A stretch of DNA of 64,000 bases from assembly GCA_017428785.1 (NCBI GenBank), contig JAFRQD010000058.1:60385-124384 (forward strand), read 5' to 3'. The position numbers were made by a program, and so were the translations under genes. Origin of the DNA: Bacteroidaceae bacterium. GTDB lineage: Bacteria > Bacteroidota > Bacteroidia > Bacteroidales > Bacteroidaceae. Within the stretch, counting starts at the first letter, position 1. The number at the start of each line of letters is the position of its first letter. This document shows positions 24,418-32,948 of the stretch, one piece after another. The notes beneath the pieces were generated by a model. The model ran no database searches. It was not told where the DNA came from and worked only from the letters and a program-made list of their open reading frames with translations.

Positions 24418-26400
24418 TTACCTCTTTTTTACTATCCATCCCTCTGGAGTAACTTCAAGGTGGAAGAGGACAGCCTTGCGGCCCTCTTTGTAGCGGTTCC
24501 AGAAGTAGGCATGGCAGAGGTAGTACATCTCGCCGCTGGGCGTGCGCACCATCGTGCCATGACCGCAACTCTGGAGAGGCCCTACGGCCCCCTCTAAATC
24601 TCCCCGAGGGGAGACTTTCTTTTTCTCCCCCTCGGGGGAGCCTGAGGGGGGCTGCCCTTCCAATATCGGGTTCCCTTCGTACTTCTCCCATGGCCCTTCA
24701 ATGCTGTGGCTGCGGGCCACGCTGACGGCATAGTCGCTCTTCGGCGAACAACAGTCGCGGATGCTGTAGAGGATGTACCACCACTCGCCCTGACGGAAGA
24801 CGCACTGCCCCTCCATGCCCTGCCGCTCGTCGTCGCGAAGCAGCATGAAGGGCTCGCCCTGGAGGTGCAGGCCGTCGTCGGACAGCTTCTGGCAAAGCAG
24901 CTCTATCGGGCGCTTGCTGGGGTCGAGGCCGTACGCCTTCCAAGTGATATAGAGCTGTGTGCCGTCGCGGAAGACGAAGGCGTCGATGGCCTCGTTGGTC
25001 GTCTTGACCAAAGGTCCGTAGTCCTTGAACTTGCCTTCCGGTCCGTCGGCCATAGCCACGCCGATGCAGCTCGTGCTGTCGCTCTTCTGCCGAGCCGTAT
25101 AGTAGCACATCGTGCGGCCGTAGAGGTCGAAGAGCTCGGGTGCCCAGAAGCTGCCGCAAGTCCAGTCGGGCCACTCATCGAAGATGAAGCCCATCGGCTC
25201 CCATGTCAGCAAGTCCTTCGAGCGATAGCGCCGATAGGCCTGCGGCTTGTTGCCCGACGTGGCTGCCGCATAGTAGGTGTCGCCCACGCGAATGACGGAG
25301 GGATCGGGCGCGTCGGCATCGATGACAAGCCTCCCCCCACCCCTCCCAAGGAGGGGAGAACCGTCGCAAACCTCAGGATAAACAATCTCAGGAACATACC
25401 TCAAGCCCTTGACGCTCCCTTTGCTCACCCCTCCTTTGGAGGGGCTGGGGGAGGCTCCCCACTTCAGCGGCACGCTCGTCAGGAGCCAGTGCTTGCCGTG
25501 ACTGTTGTTGCCTTGGAAGAAGAGGTGCGTCTGGCCTTGCCTGTCCTTATAGACGCAGGGATGGCCGCTCTCGCTCTCGTTCCAGTCGCCCGGCTGGCCG
25601 TTGCGAAGGAAAGGCTCGTCGGAGCAGCGCTGCCAATGGATGCCGTCCTTGCTGACCGCCAGGCCTATCTGCTGCGGGCAGTTGTTGTAGTCGGCCGCAT
25701 AGAACATATAGAGCCTCTTTTTGTACTCGATGACCGTCGCCCCCTCGCAGCACTTGCCCTCCCAGGGCAGTTCGGGCTCGAGGATAGGGGCATCGAGTGC
25801 CAAGGTCCAGTCGCTTCGGCGGAAGTCTGTGCCCAGGGGAGCCGTTGCCACGCCGAGCAACTGCCGCTCAAACTGCGGGTCGCGCGTGGCGAAATAGAGG
25901 AAGTACTTGCCCCTGAAGGCCACTACCTCTGCATCGATGGCTCGTCCGCAGTTCCAAGAGCCAGTCGGCCGGAAGATGGGATTCGTCGTGTCTCTTATGA
26001 AGGTCAGACCGTCGGTGCTCCATGCATGGCAGATAGCATCGGTGCGCCCTCCGCCGTAGGTCTGGTAGAAGAGGTGTATGGTGTCGTTCCTCACCAAAGC
26101 CCCAGGGGCACAAAGGCCCTTTGCCTCGTAGTCGGCCTGCGGCGTAATCTCGCCTATTCTATGCCATGCTTTGAGGTCGTCGCTCTCGGCAATGCCGATG
26201 TTCCAGCCTTCCCAATCGCTGCTCTTATGCGGCGGAATGCTGTAGTACATCAGGTAATGCCCTTGATGCCAGACCACGATGGGGTCTTTGGCAAAGAGCG
26301 TGCCCGTGCGTGTGTCGTCGCCATAAATGAACTCGTAGGCAAAGCCGAAAGAGCAGACAGACAGAAGGAGTGCTGACAAGAGGAAGCGGAAGTGTCTCAT
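24418..26400 (-). CDS. Two-propeller GH43-like glycoside hydrolase
   Basis: 660 residues with a signal peptide (about 1-21). It has two five-bladed-propeller halves. The first (about 30-330) shows clan GH-F/J-type acids in FAKDPIVVWHQG, RAIDAEVV and CCEGATV. The second (about 370-650) matches GH43 better: DADAPDPSVIRVGDTYY (general base Asp), WAPELFD and TNEAIDAFVF. GH43 enzymes usually release arabinose or xylose from plant polysaccharide side chains in the periplasm or outside the cell; the substrate here is inferred. The linker between the halves is made of an inserted palindromic element (25329-25455), and a second element lies near the C-terminus (24587-24654); both keep the frame open. 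A minus-strand TATCTTTG at 26435-26428 may be its -7 element. The gap upstream of the neighbouring gene (24164-24417) shows no gene. Confidence 0.8.
   Translation of the reverse strand: MRHFRFLLSALLLSVCSFGFAYEFIYGDDTRTGTLFAKDPIVVWHQGHYLMYYSIPPHKSSDWEGWNIGIAESDDLKAWHRIGEITPQADYEAKGLCAPGALVRNDTIHLFYQTYGGGRTDAICHAWSTDGLTFIRDTTNPIFRPTGSWNCGRAIDAEVVAFRGKYFLYFATRDPQFERQLLGVATAPLGTDFRRSDWTLALDAPILEPELPWEGKCCEGATVIEYKKRLYMFYAADYNNCPQQIGLAVSKDGIHWQRCSDEPFLRNGQPGDWNESESGHPCVYKDRQGQTHLFFQGNNSHGKHWLLTSVPLKWGASPSPSKGGVSKGSVKGLRYVPEIVYPEVCDGSPLLGRGGGRLVIDADAPDPSVIRVGDTYYAAATSGNKPQAYRRYRSKDLLTWEPMGFIFDEWPDWTCGSFWAPELFDLYGRTMCYYTARQKSDSTSCIGVAMADGPEGKFKDYGPLVKTTNEAIDAFVFRDGTQLYITWKAYGLDPSKRPIELLCQKLSDDGLHLQGEPFMLLRDDERQGMEGQCVFRQGEWWYILYSIRDCCSPKSDYAVSVARSHSIEGPWEKYEGNPILEGQPPSGSPEGEKKKVSPRGDLEGAVGPLQSCGHGTMVRTPSGEMYYLCHAYFWNRYKEGRKAVLFHLEVTPEGWIVKKR
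24587..24654. repeat. In-frame G/C-rich palindromic element in the GH43-like gene (distal copy)
   Basis: Two adjacent palindromes, TCTCCCC-GA-GGGGAGA and CTCCCCC-TC-GGGGGAG, are flanked by CCCCCTCT and GAGGGGGGC. On the coding strand they read as a Pro/Gly/Lys-rich peptide (SGSPEGEKKKVSPRGDLEG). Confidence 0.75.
25329..25455. repeat. In-frame palindromic element pair forming the linker of the GH43-like protein
   Basis: The outer arms GCCTCCCCCCACCCCTCC and GGAGGGGCTGGGGGAGGC are near-complementary. They enclose CCCCTCC-CAA-GGAGGGG on one side and CCCCTCC-TTT-GGAGGGG on the other, with about 70 bp between. The whole 127 bp is translated and falls between the two propeller halves. Confidence 0.8.
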
Positions 26401-26502
26401 AGAGGTCTTGATTTAACTATTCTTGTGCAAAGATAAGAAAAACATTGAACATGGACATTAAATATTGAACATTTTTCGTATCTTTGCACAAAATCAAGCA
26501 TC

Positions 26503-28170
26503 ATGTCTCGACATCTTTCTCTCCTACTCCTCTTATTGGCATCGCTTCAAGCCCTTGCCATCGACACACAGGTTCCCGAACTGCACTGGACACTTCCGAC
26601 AACTCTGGGAGGCATCCACCAGGAGCTGAGCAACCTAAAGATAGCGGCCGAGCCTATGCCCGCCTCCATCATGTGCCAGGGACAATACAATATGGATCTG
26701 CAGGACGAGGCAGTCGATGTGGGCAAGCCCGAAAGGTATTGGACCGTGAAGCGCGACCTCTCGCTTGCCAGCGTGCCATACATCACGCTTGGTGTCGCGC
26801 TGCATGCTATCAAGAGAGACGTGCGGAAGGTGAACAACGACATCAACGAGGGCTTCCACAACAAGGCCGACGACTATGTGCAGTACGCTCCGATGCTGCT
26901 CACCTGGGGCTTGAAGGCAACGGGTTACGAGGGGCGCTCGCAATGGGGAAGGCTGTTGGCAAGCAACGCTTTCTCGGCTGTCTTTATGGCTGCTTTGGTC
27001 AATGGCATAAAGTATTCTGCGGCAGAAGAGCGTCCCGACGGCTCCACCTCGAACTCCTTCCCCTCCGGCCATACCGCCACGGCCTTCATGGCTGCCACCA
27101 TCTTGCATAAGGAATATGGCTTGACGCGCAGCCTTTGGTACAGCGTGGGCGGCTATGCCGTTGCCACCGGCATCGGGGCTTTCCGTGTGATGAACAACAG
27201 GCATTGGGTCAGCGACGTGATGATGGGCGCGGGCATCGGCATCCTCTCGACCGAACTGGGTTATGCCCTTTCCGACATCATCTTCAAGGACAAATACACC
27301 TTGCGCCGGGAAATGGAGGACCTGAACGATGTGAGCGAGCACCCGTCGTTCTTCTCGCTTCAGGCTGGCGTTGGCATCATGATGGGCAGCAAGGGCGTGC
27401 CCGACGAGATATTGGCGGCAGGCGGCCCGGGCAGCATCAAGCACGGCATAAGCTCTGTGATAGGTGCAGAAGCGGCGTACTTCATCAATCCCTACGTCGG
27501 CTTCGGCATGAGGGCTCGCATCAACAGTACGGCCGTCACGCCCCGATGGAAGGAATACGACGATGTGTGGACTTACGGCACGTTGCATTACAACACGACA
27601 ACCGGCCTGTTCGAACATCCTAACGCCTTCGATGCGAACTACAGGCACAGCACCGAGACACACAAAGACCAGCTGTCGAGCTTCGACCTCATGGGCGGCG
27701 TCTATGGACAACTGCCCCTGAACAAGCGCATGAGCCTGGGAGCGAAGCTGCTCTTCGGCCACCGGCAATCGGGCGACGTCTGGTGGTGGGCCGACAGGTC
27801 GGGCAACGATGATAACAACGAGACATACTTGAACAACGAACTCAACAAGTTCCTCAGCGACGAGGACTTCGTGACCTACGACCGCGTGAAGGAGCTGGAG
27901 CTGGATGGCAAAGGCAGCTTCATGTTCGGCACAGGCATCTGCTTCTCATACGCCCTGAAGCAGAACATCGTGTGGCGCATCGGCCTCGATTACGACTTCA
28001 CCCGTGCCCGCTATGATTATGAGTACAGGCACTACAGCCTTACGGATATGGTCAACCACTACCAGTACTACGACGATGACTTCACCGACCTGATATCGGA
28101 ACAAGAGGGAAGCTTCCGCCGCAACATTCACCAGCTTACCCCCAGCTTCGGCATCTGCTTCAGCTTCTGA
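26503..28170 (+). CDS. PAP2-family phosphatase fused to a probable outer-membrane beta-barrel
   Basis: 555 residues with a signal peptide (about 1-19). The PAP2 (type 2 phosphatidic acid phosphatase) signature is complete: KYSAAEERPDGS near 173, FPSGHTATAF near 186 and RVMNNRHWVSDVMMGAG near 226, giving the conserved Arg, both His and the Asp. After about residue 285 the chain becomes alternating aromatic beta-strands ending with a terminal phenylalanine (SFGICFSF), typical of an outer-membrane barrel. It probably removes phosphate from a lipid or sugar-lipid at the outer membrane or in the periplasm; the substrate is unknown. A paralogue lies at 55979-57307. The nearest -7 element is TATCTTTG at 26479-26486, close to the ATG. 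Confidence 0.82.
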   Translation: MSRHLSLLLLLLASLQALAIDTQVPELHWTLPTTLGGIHQELSNLKIAAEPMPASIMCQGQYNMDLQDEAVDVGKPERYWTVKRDLSLASVPYITLGVALHAIKRDVRKVNNDINEGFHNKADDYVQYAPMLLTWGLKATGYEGRSQWGRLLASNAFSAVFMAALVNGIKYSAAEERPDGSTSNSFPSGHTATAFMAATILHKEYGLTRSLWYSVGGYAVATGIGAFRVMNNRHWVSDVMMGAGIGILSTELGYALSDIIFKDKYTLRREMEDLNDVSEHPSFFSLQAGVGIMMGSKGVPDEILAAGGPGSIKHGISSVIGAEAAYFINPYVGFGMRARINSTAVTPRWKEYDDVWTYGTLHYNTTTGLFEHPNAFDANYRHSTETHKDQLSSFDLMGGVYGQLPLNKRMSLGAKLLFGHRQSGDVWWWADRSGNDDNNETYLNNELNKFLSDEDFVTYDRVKELELDGKGSFMFGTGICFSYALKQNIVWRIGLDYDFTRARYDYEYRHYSLTDMVNHYQYYDDDFTDLISEQEGSFRRNIHQLTPSFGICFSF

Positions 28171-28227
28171 CAAACCACGGATTAACCTTATTGCCCTTTT
28201 ATTGAAACCGCGGACTAGACTTTTCAA

Positions 28228-28468
28228 AACCACGAATTGCACTAATTACGCGAATTGAGGTGGGATAATGAAACAACGGATTTAACGGATTCGACGGATT
28301 ATTATAATTCGTGGAATTCGTGTAATTCGTGGTTAATATTAAGACCTCAATCCGTTAAATCCGTTAAATCCGTTGTCCTTAAAATTATCTCAATTCGTGT
28401 AATTCGCGTAATTCGTGGTTTATGATTAAGACCTCAATCCGTTAAATCCGTTAAATCCGTTGTTTTGA
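28228..28468. repeat. Tandem 9-10-bp repeats (AATTCGTGT and CCGTTAAAT types)
   Basis: The 368-bp gap between converging genes (28171-28538) has no gene. It is packed with two short-unit families: AATTCGTG(T/G) with 10-bp spacing and (A)TCCGTTAA with 9-bp spacing. A composite of CCTCAATCCGTTAAATCCG and ATTCGTGTAATTCG type blocks occurs twice about 95 bp apart (near 28345 and 28432), and partial inverse copies occur at 28228-28300. Confidence 0.85.
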
Positions 28469-28538
28469 AAGGATAATCCGCCGTCAGGAAAGGATAATCC
28501 GCGTAGTCCGGGCAGTCCGTTGCTGCGGTGAGTCAATC

Positions 28539-29357
28539 TTAGTACGACTCGTCTGCGTTCGGGAAGTCGAGGTTCTTGACGTCGGTGACGTACTGGCCCA
28601 CGGCATCCGTAATGACCGTGGAGAGGTCGGCGTAGCGGCGGAGGAACTTGGGCGAGAAGCCTTTGTTCATCCCCAACATGTCGTGAACGACCAGCACCTG
28701 GCCGTTGGCCTGGCCTGCACCGATGCCGATGACGGGCACCTTCACCATAGCGCAGACCTTTTTCGTCAGTTCTGCAGGTATCTTCTCCAGTACAATAGCA
28801 AAGCACCCCAACTGTTCGAGCAACTGAGCATCGCTGAGCAGTTTCTCAGCCTCCGCCTCTTCCTTGGCACGGACGGCGTAGGTGCCGAACTTGTTGATGC
28901 TCTGAGGCGTCAGTCCCAGGTGCCCCATCACGGGTATGCCGGCGTCGAGAATGGCACGAATCGTGTCCTGAATCTCAGCCCCGCCCTCGAGCTTGAGAGC
29001 GTCGCAACCGCTCTCCTGCATGATGCGGATAGCATTCTTCACGCCTTCCGTCGCGTTCACCTGATAGGTTCCGAAGGGCATATCGCACACCACAAGAGCA
29101 CGCTTCACGCCACGCACCACGCTGCGGGCATGATAGATCATCTGGTCGAGCGTAATGGGCAGCGTCGTCATGTTGCCAGCCATCACGTTGCTGGCGCTGT
29201 CGCCCACCAGGATGATGTCGATTCCAGCCTGGTCCACAATCTGTGCTATCGTAAAATCGTAGGATGTGAGCATGGCAATCTGCTGCCCCTGCTCCTTCAT
29301 TTCAATGAGTCGGTGAGTGGTCACCTTTCGCGTATCGCTTACTAAATAGCCTCCCAT
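28539..29357 (-). CDS. panB: 3-methyl-2-oxobutanoate hydroxymethyltransferase
   Basis: 272 residues, the normal length. It transfers a one-carbon unit from methylene-tetrahydrofolate to 2-oxoisovalerate to make ketopantoate, the first committed step of pantothenate and CoA synthesis, in the cytoplasm. Family motifs are visible: [17 protein letters not shown] near 30, [13 protein letters not shown] near 52 (Mg-binding Asp), CDMPFGTY near 94, KLEGG near 124, [11 protein letters not shown] near 148 and [18 protein letters not shown] near 207. Single gene, transcribed away from the helicase gene; a minus-strand TACCTTTG at 29618-29611 could serve it, with a repeat array in the leader. Confidence 0.95.
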   Translation of the reverse strand: MGGYLVSDTRKVTTHRLIEMKEQGQQIAMLTSYDFTIAQIVDQAGIDIILVGDSASNVMAGNMTTLPITLDQMIYHARSVVRGVKRALVVCDMPFGTYQVNATEGVKNAIRIMQESGCDALKLEGGAEIQDTIRAILDAGIPVMGHLGLTPQSINKFGTYAVRAKEEAEAEKLLSDAQLLEQLGCFAIVLEKIPAELTKKVCAMVKVPVIGIGAGQANGQVLVVHDMLGMNKGFSPKFLRRYADLSTVITDAVGQYVTDVKNLDFPNADESY

Positions 29358-29436
29358 AGTTGAGTATAGAGTTTAAAGTTTAGAGTTTAGAGTTATGTTT
29401 CTTAAGCCTCTGATTTTCAGACGCCATTTGGAGGTC

Positions 29437-29528
29437 TCAAACGCCGCGTGCGGCGATGGCAAATTCCGCGTGCGGCGATGGCAATCCCCGCGTGCGGCGT
29501 TGGTCATTTCCGCACGCGGCGTTTTGAG
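29437..29528. repeat. Four-unit 22-bp phased array with CCGC(AC/GT)GCGG core (divergent gap)
   Basis: Cores start at 29444, 29466, 29488 and 29510, exactly 22 bp apart; the last is in the opposite orientation. The array is bounded by TCAAACGCCGC and GCGGCGTTTTGA, a terminal inverted repeat. It lies in the 310-bp gap between the divergent panB and helicase genes, so it cannot be only a terminator. Nearby are TTTAGAGTT-type simple repeats (29370-29395). Confidence 0.88.
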
Positions 29529-29667
29529 ACACTCCACAGGGGGATTTTCATGAGGCCTGTCGGTTTGTTATTTTCTGTTAACTTTAGAGGGATTTTCTCC
29601 CTTTGGGCTGCAAAGGTACGACATTTTTTATTATCTTTGCATACAAAAGAGCGAAAAACGACACTAT

Positions 29668-32600
29668 ATGGAGCAATCTCTCACCATATACAAGGCTTCG
29701 GCGGGTTCGGGCAAGACTTTTGCCCTGGCCGTGGAGTATATCATGGGACTCCTGCTGCCGACTGTGGAACACGAGTTCGAGCACACGCTGGCCGTCACGT
29801 TCACAAACAAAGCGACAGCCGAAATGAAAGGCCGCATCCTGGAGACCCTTTATGGTCTGAAGACGGGGCTGGAGGAGGCGGAAGACTACTTGGACAAAAT
29901 CAAGGAGCGCCTCGCCCAGAGCCGGAAAAGCATCTCGGACCAGGAAATACGCGACAGGGCAGGAAAAGCCCTCTCAGACATTCTGCACGACTACACGCAT
30001 TTCCGTGTGGAGACCATCGACTCGTTCTTCCAAAGCATCCTCCGCAACATGGCTCGCGAGCTGGGGCTGGCAGCCAACCTGCAGGTGGAGCTTTCGACAG
30101 ACGAGATAATAGAAAGCGCCGTGGACAGCCTCATCGAGACGATGGACAGCCGGCCGGAAGTGAAGAAGTGGGTGCTGGACTACATTCGCGAACAGCTGGA
30201 CAGCGGCGACAAATGGGACATCGTGAAGCCGCTCAAGGCTTTTGCCGTCAATATCTTCAAGGAGGAGTATCAGCGGAAAAGCAAGGCCGAACTGGCTCGC
30301 ATCAGCAATCCTGAAGTCGTCAAGGACTTCAAGAGCAAGATGCACGCCATCAGGAGCCGAGCAGAGAAGGAGGTGGAACAGGCTGTGGACGAGATGATGA
30401 GCCAGATTGAGGACTTCGACCAAATCACTTACGGCAAGTACCTCTTCAACTACCTCGTGGACGCAAAGGCCATGAAGAGCGAAGGGCCGGGGAAGTCAGT
30501 TCTGAAAGCAAAATATAAAGGCCCGAAGGGAGAAGCGTCCGACCTTCAGGATCGCCTCGCTGAGTTCACAACCTTTTATGAGGAACGCCGCAGGGAATAC
30601 CTCTCCGCAGGCCTGGCTCTTCGGCATCTTGGACCTCTTTGCCTTTTGGAAAGTATCGACGAGCGGGCTCGCGAGATAGAAGGCGATGCGGGACGCTTCA
30701 CGCTCAGCTCCACACCGGCCCTGCTCAGCAAAATGGTTGAGGGGAGCGATGCGCCGTTCATCTTCGAGAAGATTGGCACATCCATCAACAGCGTGATGAT
30801 CGACGAGTTCCAGGACACGAGCCGTATGCAATGGGAGAACTTCAAGAAGCTCCTCTTCGAACAACTCGCCTCCGGAGGTAAAGGCTTGCTCGTGGGCGAC
30901 ATAAAGCAGAGCATCTACCGCTGGCGAAACGGCGACTGGAAGATTCTCTACGGCATCGAGCAGGAAGAGGAACTCAAGCGCTTCAACATCAAGCCAGAGC
31001 CTCTCGACGTCAACTATCGCAGCCACCAGCAAATAGTCGATTTCAACAATGCCTTCTTCCCCAAGGCGGCCGAATTGCTCGACGGCATAGCCTCTCCTGA
31101 AGCCTCTCCTGAAAGAAAGGACTTTAAGCCGCTCCCCTTAGGGGAAAGTTTGGAGGAGGAGGATATCAAGCTTAGCCGTATCTATGAGGATGTGGCGCAA
31201 AAGAAAAAGAAAGAAGACGGGAAGGGCTATGTCAGGGTAAACCTCTTCAAGGCCACCGAAGACTATGTTCAAGACACCGTCCTCGATATGGCGGAACAGA
31301 TAAGAAACCTGCAGGCCGAGGGCCTTGACCCAAGCGAGATTGCCATCCTCGTCCGCACGAATCTGATGGCTCAGCAACTCATCGAGGGCTTCAGCCAGTA
31401 CGCTCCCGACATCCGCCTCATCAGCGACGAAGCCTTCCTGCTCGAAGCATCCGTCAGCGTACAGATGATAGTGGCTGCCATGCGCCTGCTCATCGACAAG
31501 AATCATACGGACGGCATCTCCGAGAAGTACCTGATGCTGCGCTACCTTCGGGATGTGCTTGGGAAGAAAGAGACAACCATCCAGCATGTCGCCGGGAAGA
31601 AAGCGGAAGAAGTCCTGCCGGAAGCGTTCACAAAACACCGGGATGAACTGCTGCAGCTTCCGCTCTATCTCCTTGCGGAAAGGCTGTGGCGCATCTTCTC
31701 TTTGAGCAACATTCAGGGAGAAGACGTCTATGTGCTGACATTCTTCGACGAGTTGCAGAACTACCTTCGCAGTGCCGTGGCGCCCGACATACAGACCTTC
31801 CTGGAGGTCTGGGACGAGAAACTGCACCAACGCTCCGTGCCCGGCTCTTCCGTGGCAGGCGTCCGCATCCTCACCATTCACAAATCGAAAGGGCTGGCTT
31901 TCCACACCGTCATGCTGCCCTTCAGTCATTGGGAAATAGAACGAGACAGACTAGGCGAAGTGCTTTGGTGCAAGACAGACAAGGCTCCTTACAATGAACT
32001 CGGAGCACTTCCCATATCCATCTACTCAAAGGATGTCAGGACTTCCGTCTTTGCCCCAGATTATGAAAAGGAACACCTGGAGCGACGAGTGGATGCGCTC
32101 AACACACTTTACGTGGCTTTCACACGTGCCAAATACAACCTCTATGTTTGGGGCAAGACAAAGCCAGCCGAGAAAATCAAGAACATCACCAGCGCCGCCG
32201 ACCTCATCTACCTGTCCCTGCACAACGAGGAGAATGACAAGGACGAAGCCGCGTTTGTATATGAAGCAGGTTCCCCCTTTGCAGACAAAGAAGAGAAAAA
32301 GGAGAAGGAACCAAACCGCCTCCGCATAGAACATCGCATGACTGATGCCGTCGATGTGAAAGTCATCACGAGGAATCCCATGCTCTACTTCCTGCAAAGC
32401 AATCAGGCAGGGGATTACCTCAGGCAACAGGCATCGGACGACGGGCAGCAAACGGAGGGCATCAGGCTTTCTGCACGAGAAATAGGGACACGCATGCACG
32501 AAGTCCTTAGCAGAATCAACGATGTGAGTCAACTTGAAGAAGTGCTTTCGCAAGCCCGCAAGGAAGGCATCATCGGTGAGGACAAAGACTGGGAGGCTAT

Positions 32601-32922
32601 CACGGCACGCATCATAGAAGGCTTCCGCAACCCGCTCGTGGCCTCATGGTTCAAGTCAGAGAACACTATAATATATAATGAATGTGGCATCGCAAGCATT
32701 GACACGGATGGTCTGCCTTGCGTGCTACGCCCCGACAGGGTGATAATGACTGCCGACAGCATCACCGTCATCGACTACAAGTTCGGCCGTCCAAGCCGTC
32801 ACTACTACGACCAAGTTAAGACGTACATGAGCCTTATGCGCCGAATGTACCCCGACCACGAAGTCAAAGGCTACATTTGGTACATCATGGCGGAAGGGCC
32901 TGTACCAGTTCACAGTTCATAG
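29668..32922 (+). CDS. AddA/RecB-type UvrD-family helicase-nuclease
   Basis: 1084 residues. Superfamily 1A helicase motifs in order: Walker A ASAGSGKT at 10-17; TFTNKATAEMK near 49; motif II DEFQDTS near 380; motif III GDIKQSIYRWR near 411; motif V ILTIHKSKGLAF near 733; motif VI LYVAFTRAKYNLYV near 813. The C-terminus carries a PD-(D/E)XK nuclease: GTRMHEVLSRI near 940 and LRPDRV...VIDYKFG near 1018-1039. With the next gene it forms an AddAB-type complex that resects double-strand breaks for recombination, in the cytoplasm. TATCTTTG at 29632-29639 is the likely -7 element. An inserted Pro/Glu-rich stretch near 475-490 (TCCCC-TTA-GGGGA in the DNA) looks like a small palindromic element. The stop is 26 nt before the partner's start. 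Confidence 0.92.
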   Translation: MEQSLTIYKASAGSGKTFALAVEYIMGLLLPTVEHEFEHTLAVTFTNKATAEMKGRILETLYGLKTGLEEAEDYLDKIKERLAQSRKSISDQEIRDRAGKALSDILHDYTHFRVETIDSFFQSILRNMARELGLAANLQVELSTDEIIESAVDSLIETMDSRPEVKKWVLDYIREQLDSGDKWDIVKPLKAFAVNIFKEEYQRKSKAELARISNPEVVKDFKSKMHAIRSRAEKEVEQAVDEMMSQIEDFDQITYGKYLFNYLVDAKAMKSEGPGKSVLKAKYKGPKGEASDLQDRLAEFTTFYEERRREYLSAGLALRHLGPLCLLESIDERAREIEGDAGRFTLSSTPALLSKMVEGSDAPFIFEKIGTSINSVMIDEFQDTSRMQWENFKKLLFEQLASGGKGLLVGDIKQSIYRWRNGDWKILYGIEQEEELKRFNIKPEPLDVNYRSHQQIVDFNNAFFPKAAELLDGIASPEASPERKDFKPLPLGESLEEEDIKLSRIYEDVAQKKKKEDGKGYVRVNLFKATEDYVQDTVLDMAEQIRNLQAEGLDPSEIAILVRTNLMAQQLIEGFSQYAPDIRLISDEAFLLEASVSVQMIVAAMRLLIDKNHTDGISEKYLMLRYLRDVLGKKETTIQHVAGKKAEEVLPEAFTKHRDELLQLPLYLLAERLWRIFSLSNIQGEDVYVLTFFDELQNYLRSAVAPDIQTFLEVWDEKLHQRSVPGSSVAGVRILTIHKSKGLAFHTVMLPFSHWEIERDRLGEVLWCKTDKAPYNELGALPISIYSKDVRTSVFAPDYEKEHLERRVDALNTLYVAFTRAKYNLYVWGKTKPAEKIKNITSAADLIYLSLHNEENDKDEAAFVYEAGSPFADKEEKKEKEPNRLRIEHRMTDAVDVKVITRNPMLYFLQSNQAGDYLRQQASDDGQQTEGIRLSAREIGTRMHEVLSRINDVSQLEEVLSQARKEGIIGEDKDWEAITARIIEGFRNPLVASWFKSENTIIYNECGIASIDTDGLPCVLRPDRVIMTADSITVIDYKFGRPSRHYYDQVKTYMSLMRRMYPDHEVKGYIWYIMAEGPVPVHSS

Positions 32923-32948
32923 TCCATAGTCCATAGTTACAATAAACA

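Noticed and set aside
24706-26376. Open frame of 556 codons antisense to the GH43-like gene
   Set aside because: No signal peptide, domain or promoter; mirrors the codon bias of the real gene.
29437-29528. Possible CRISPR array
   Set aside because: Repeats are short palindromic cores separated by 12-bp related flanks, not 25-40-bp repeats with unique spacers; always four units and no cas genes nearby.
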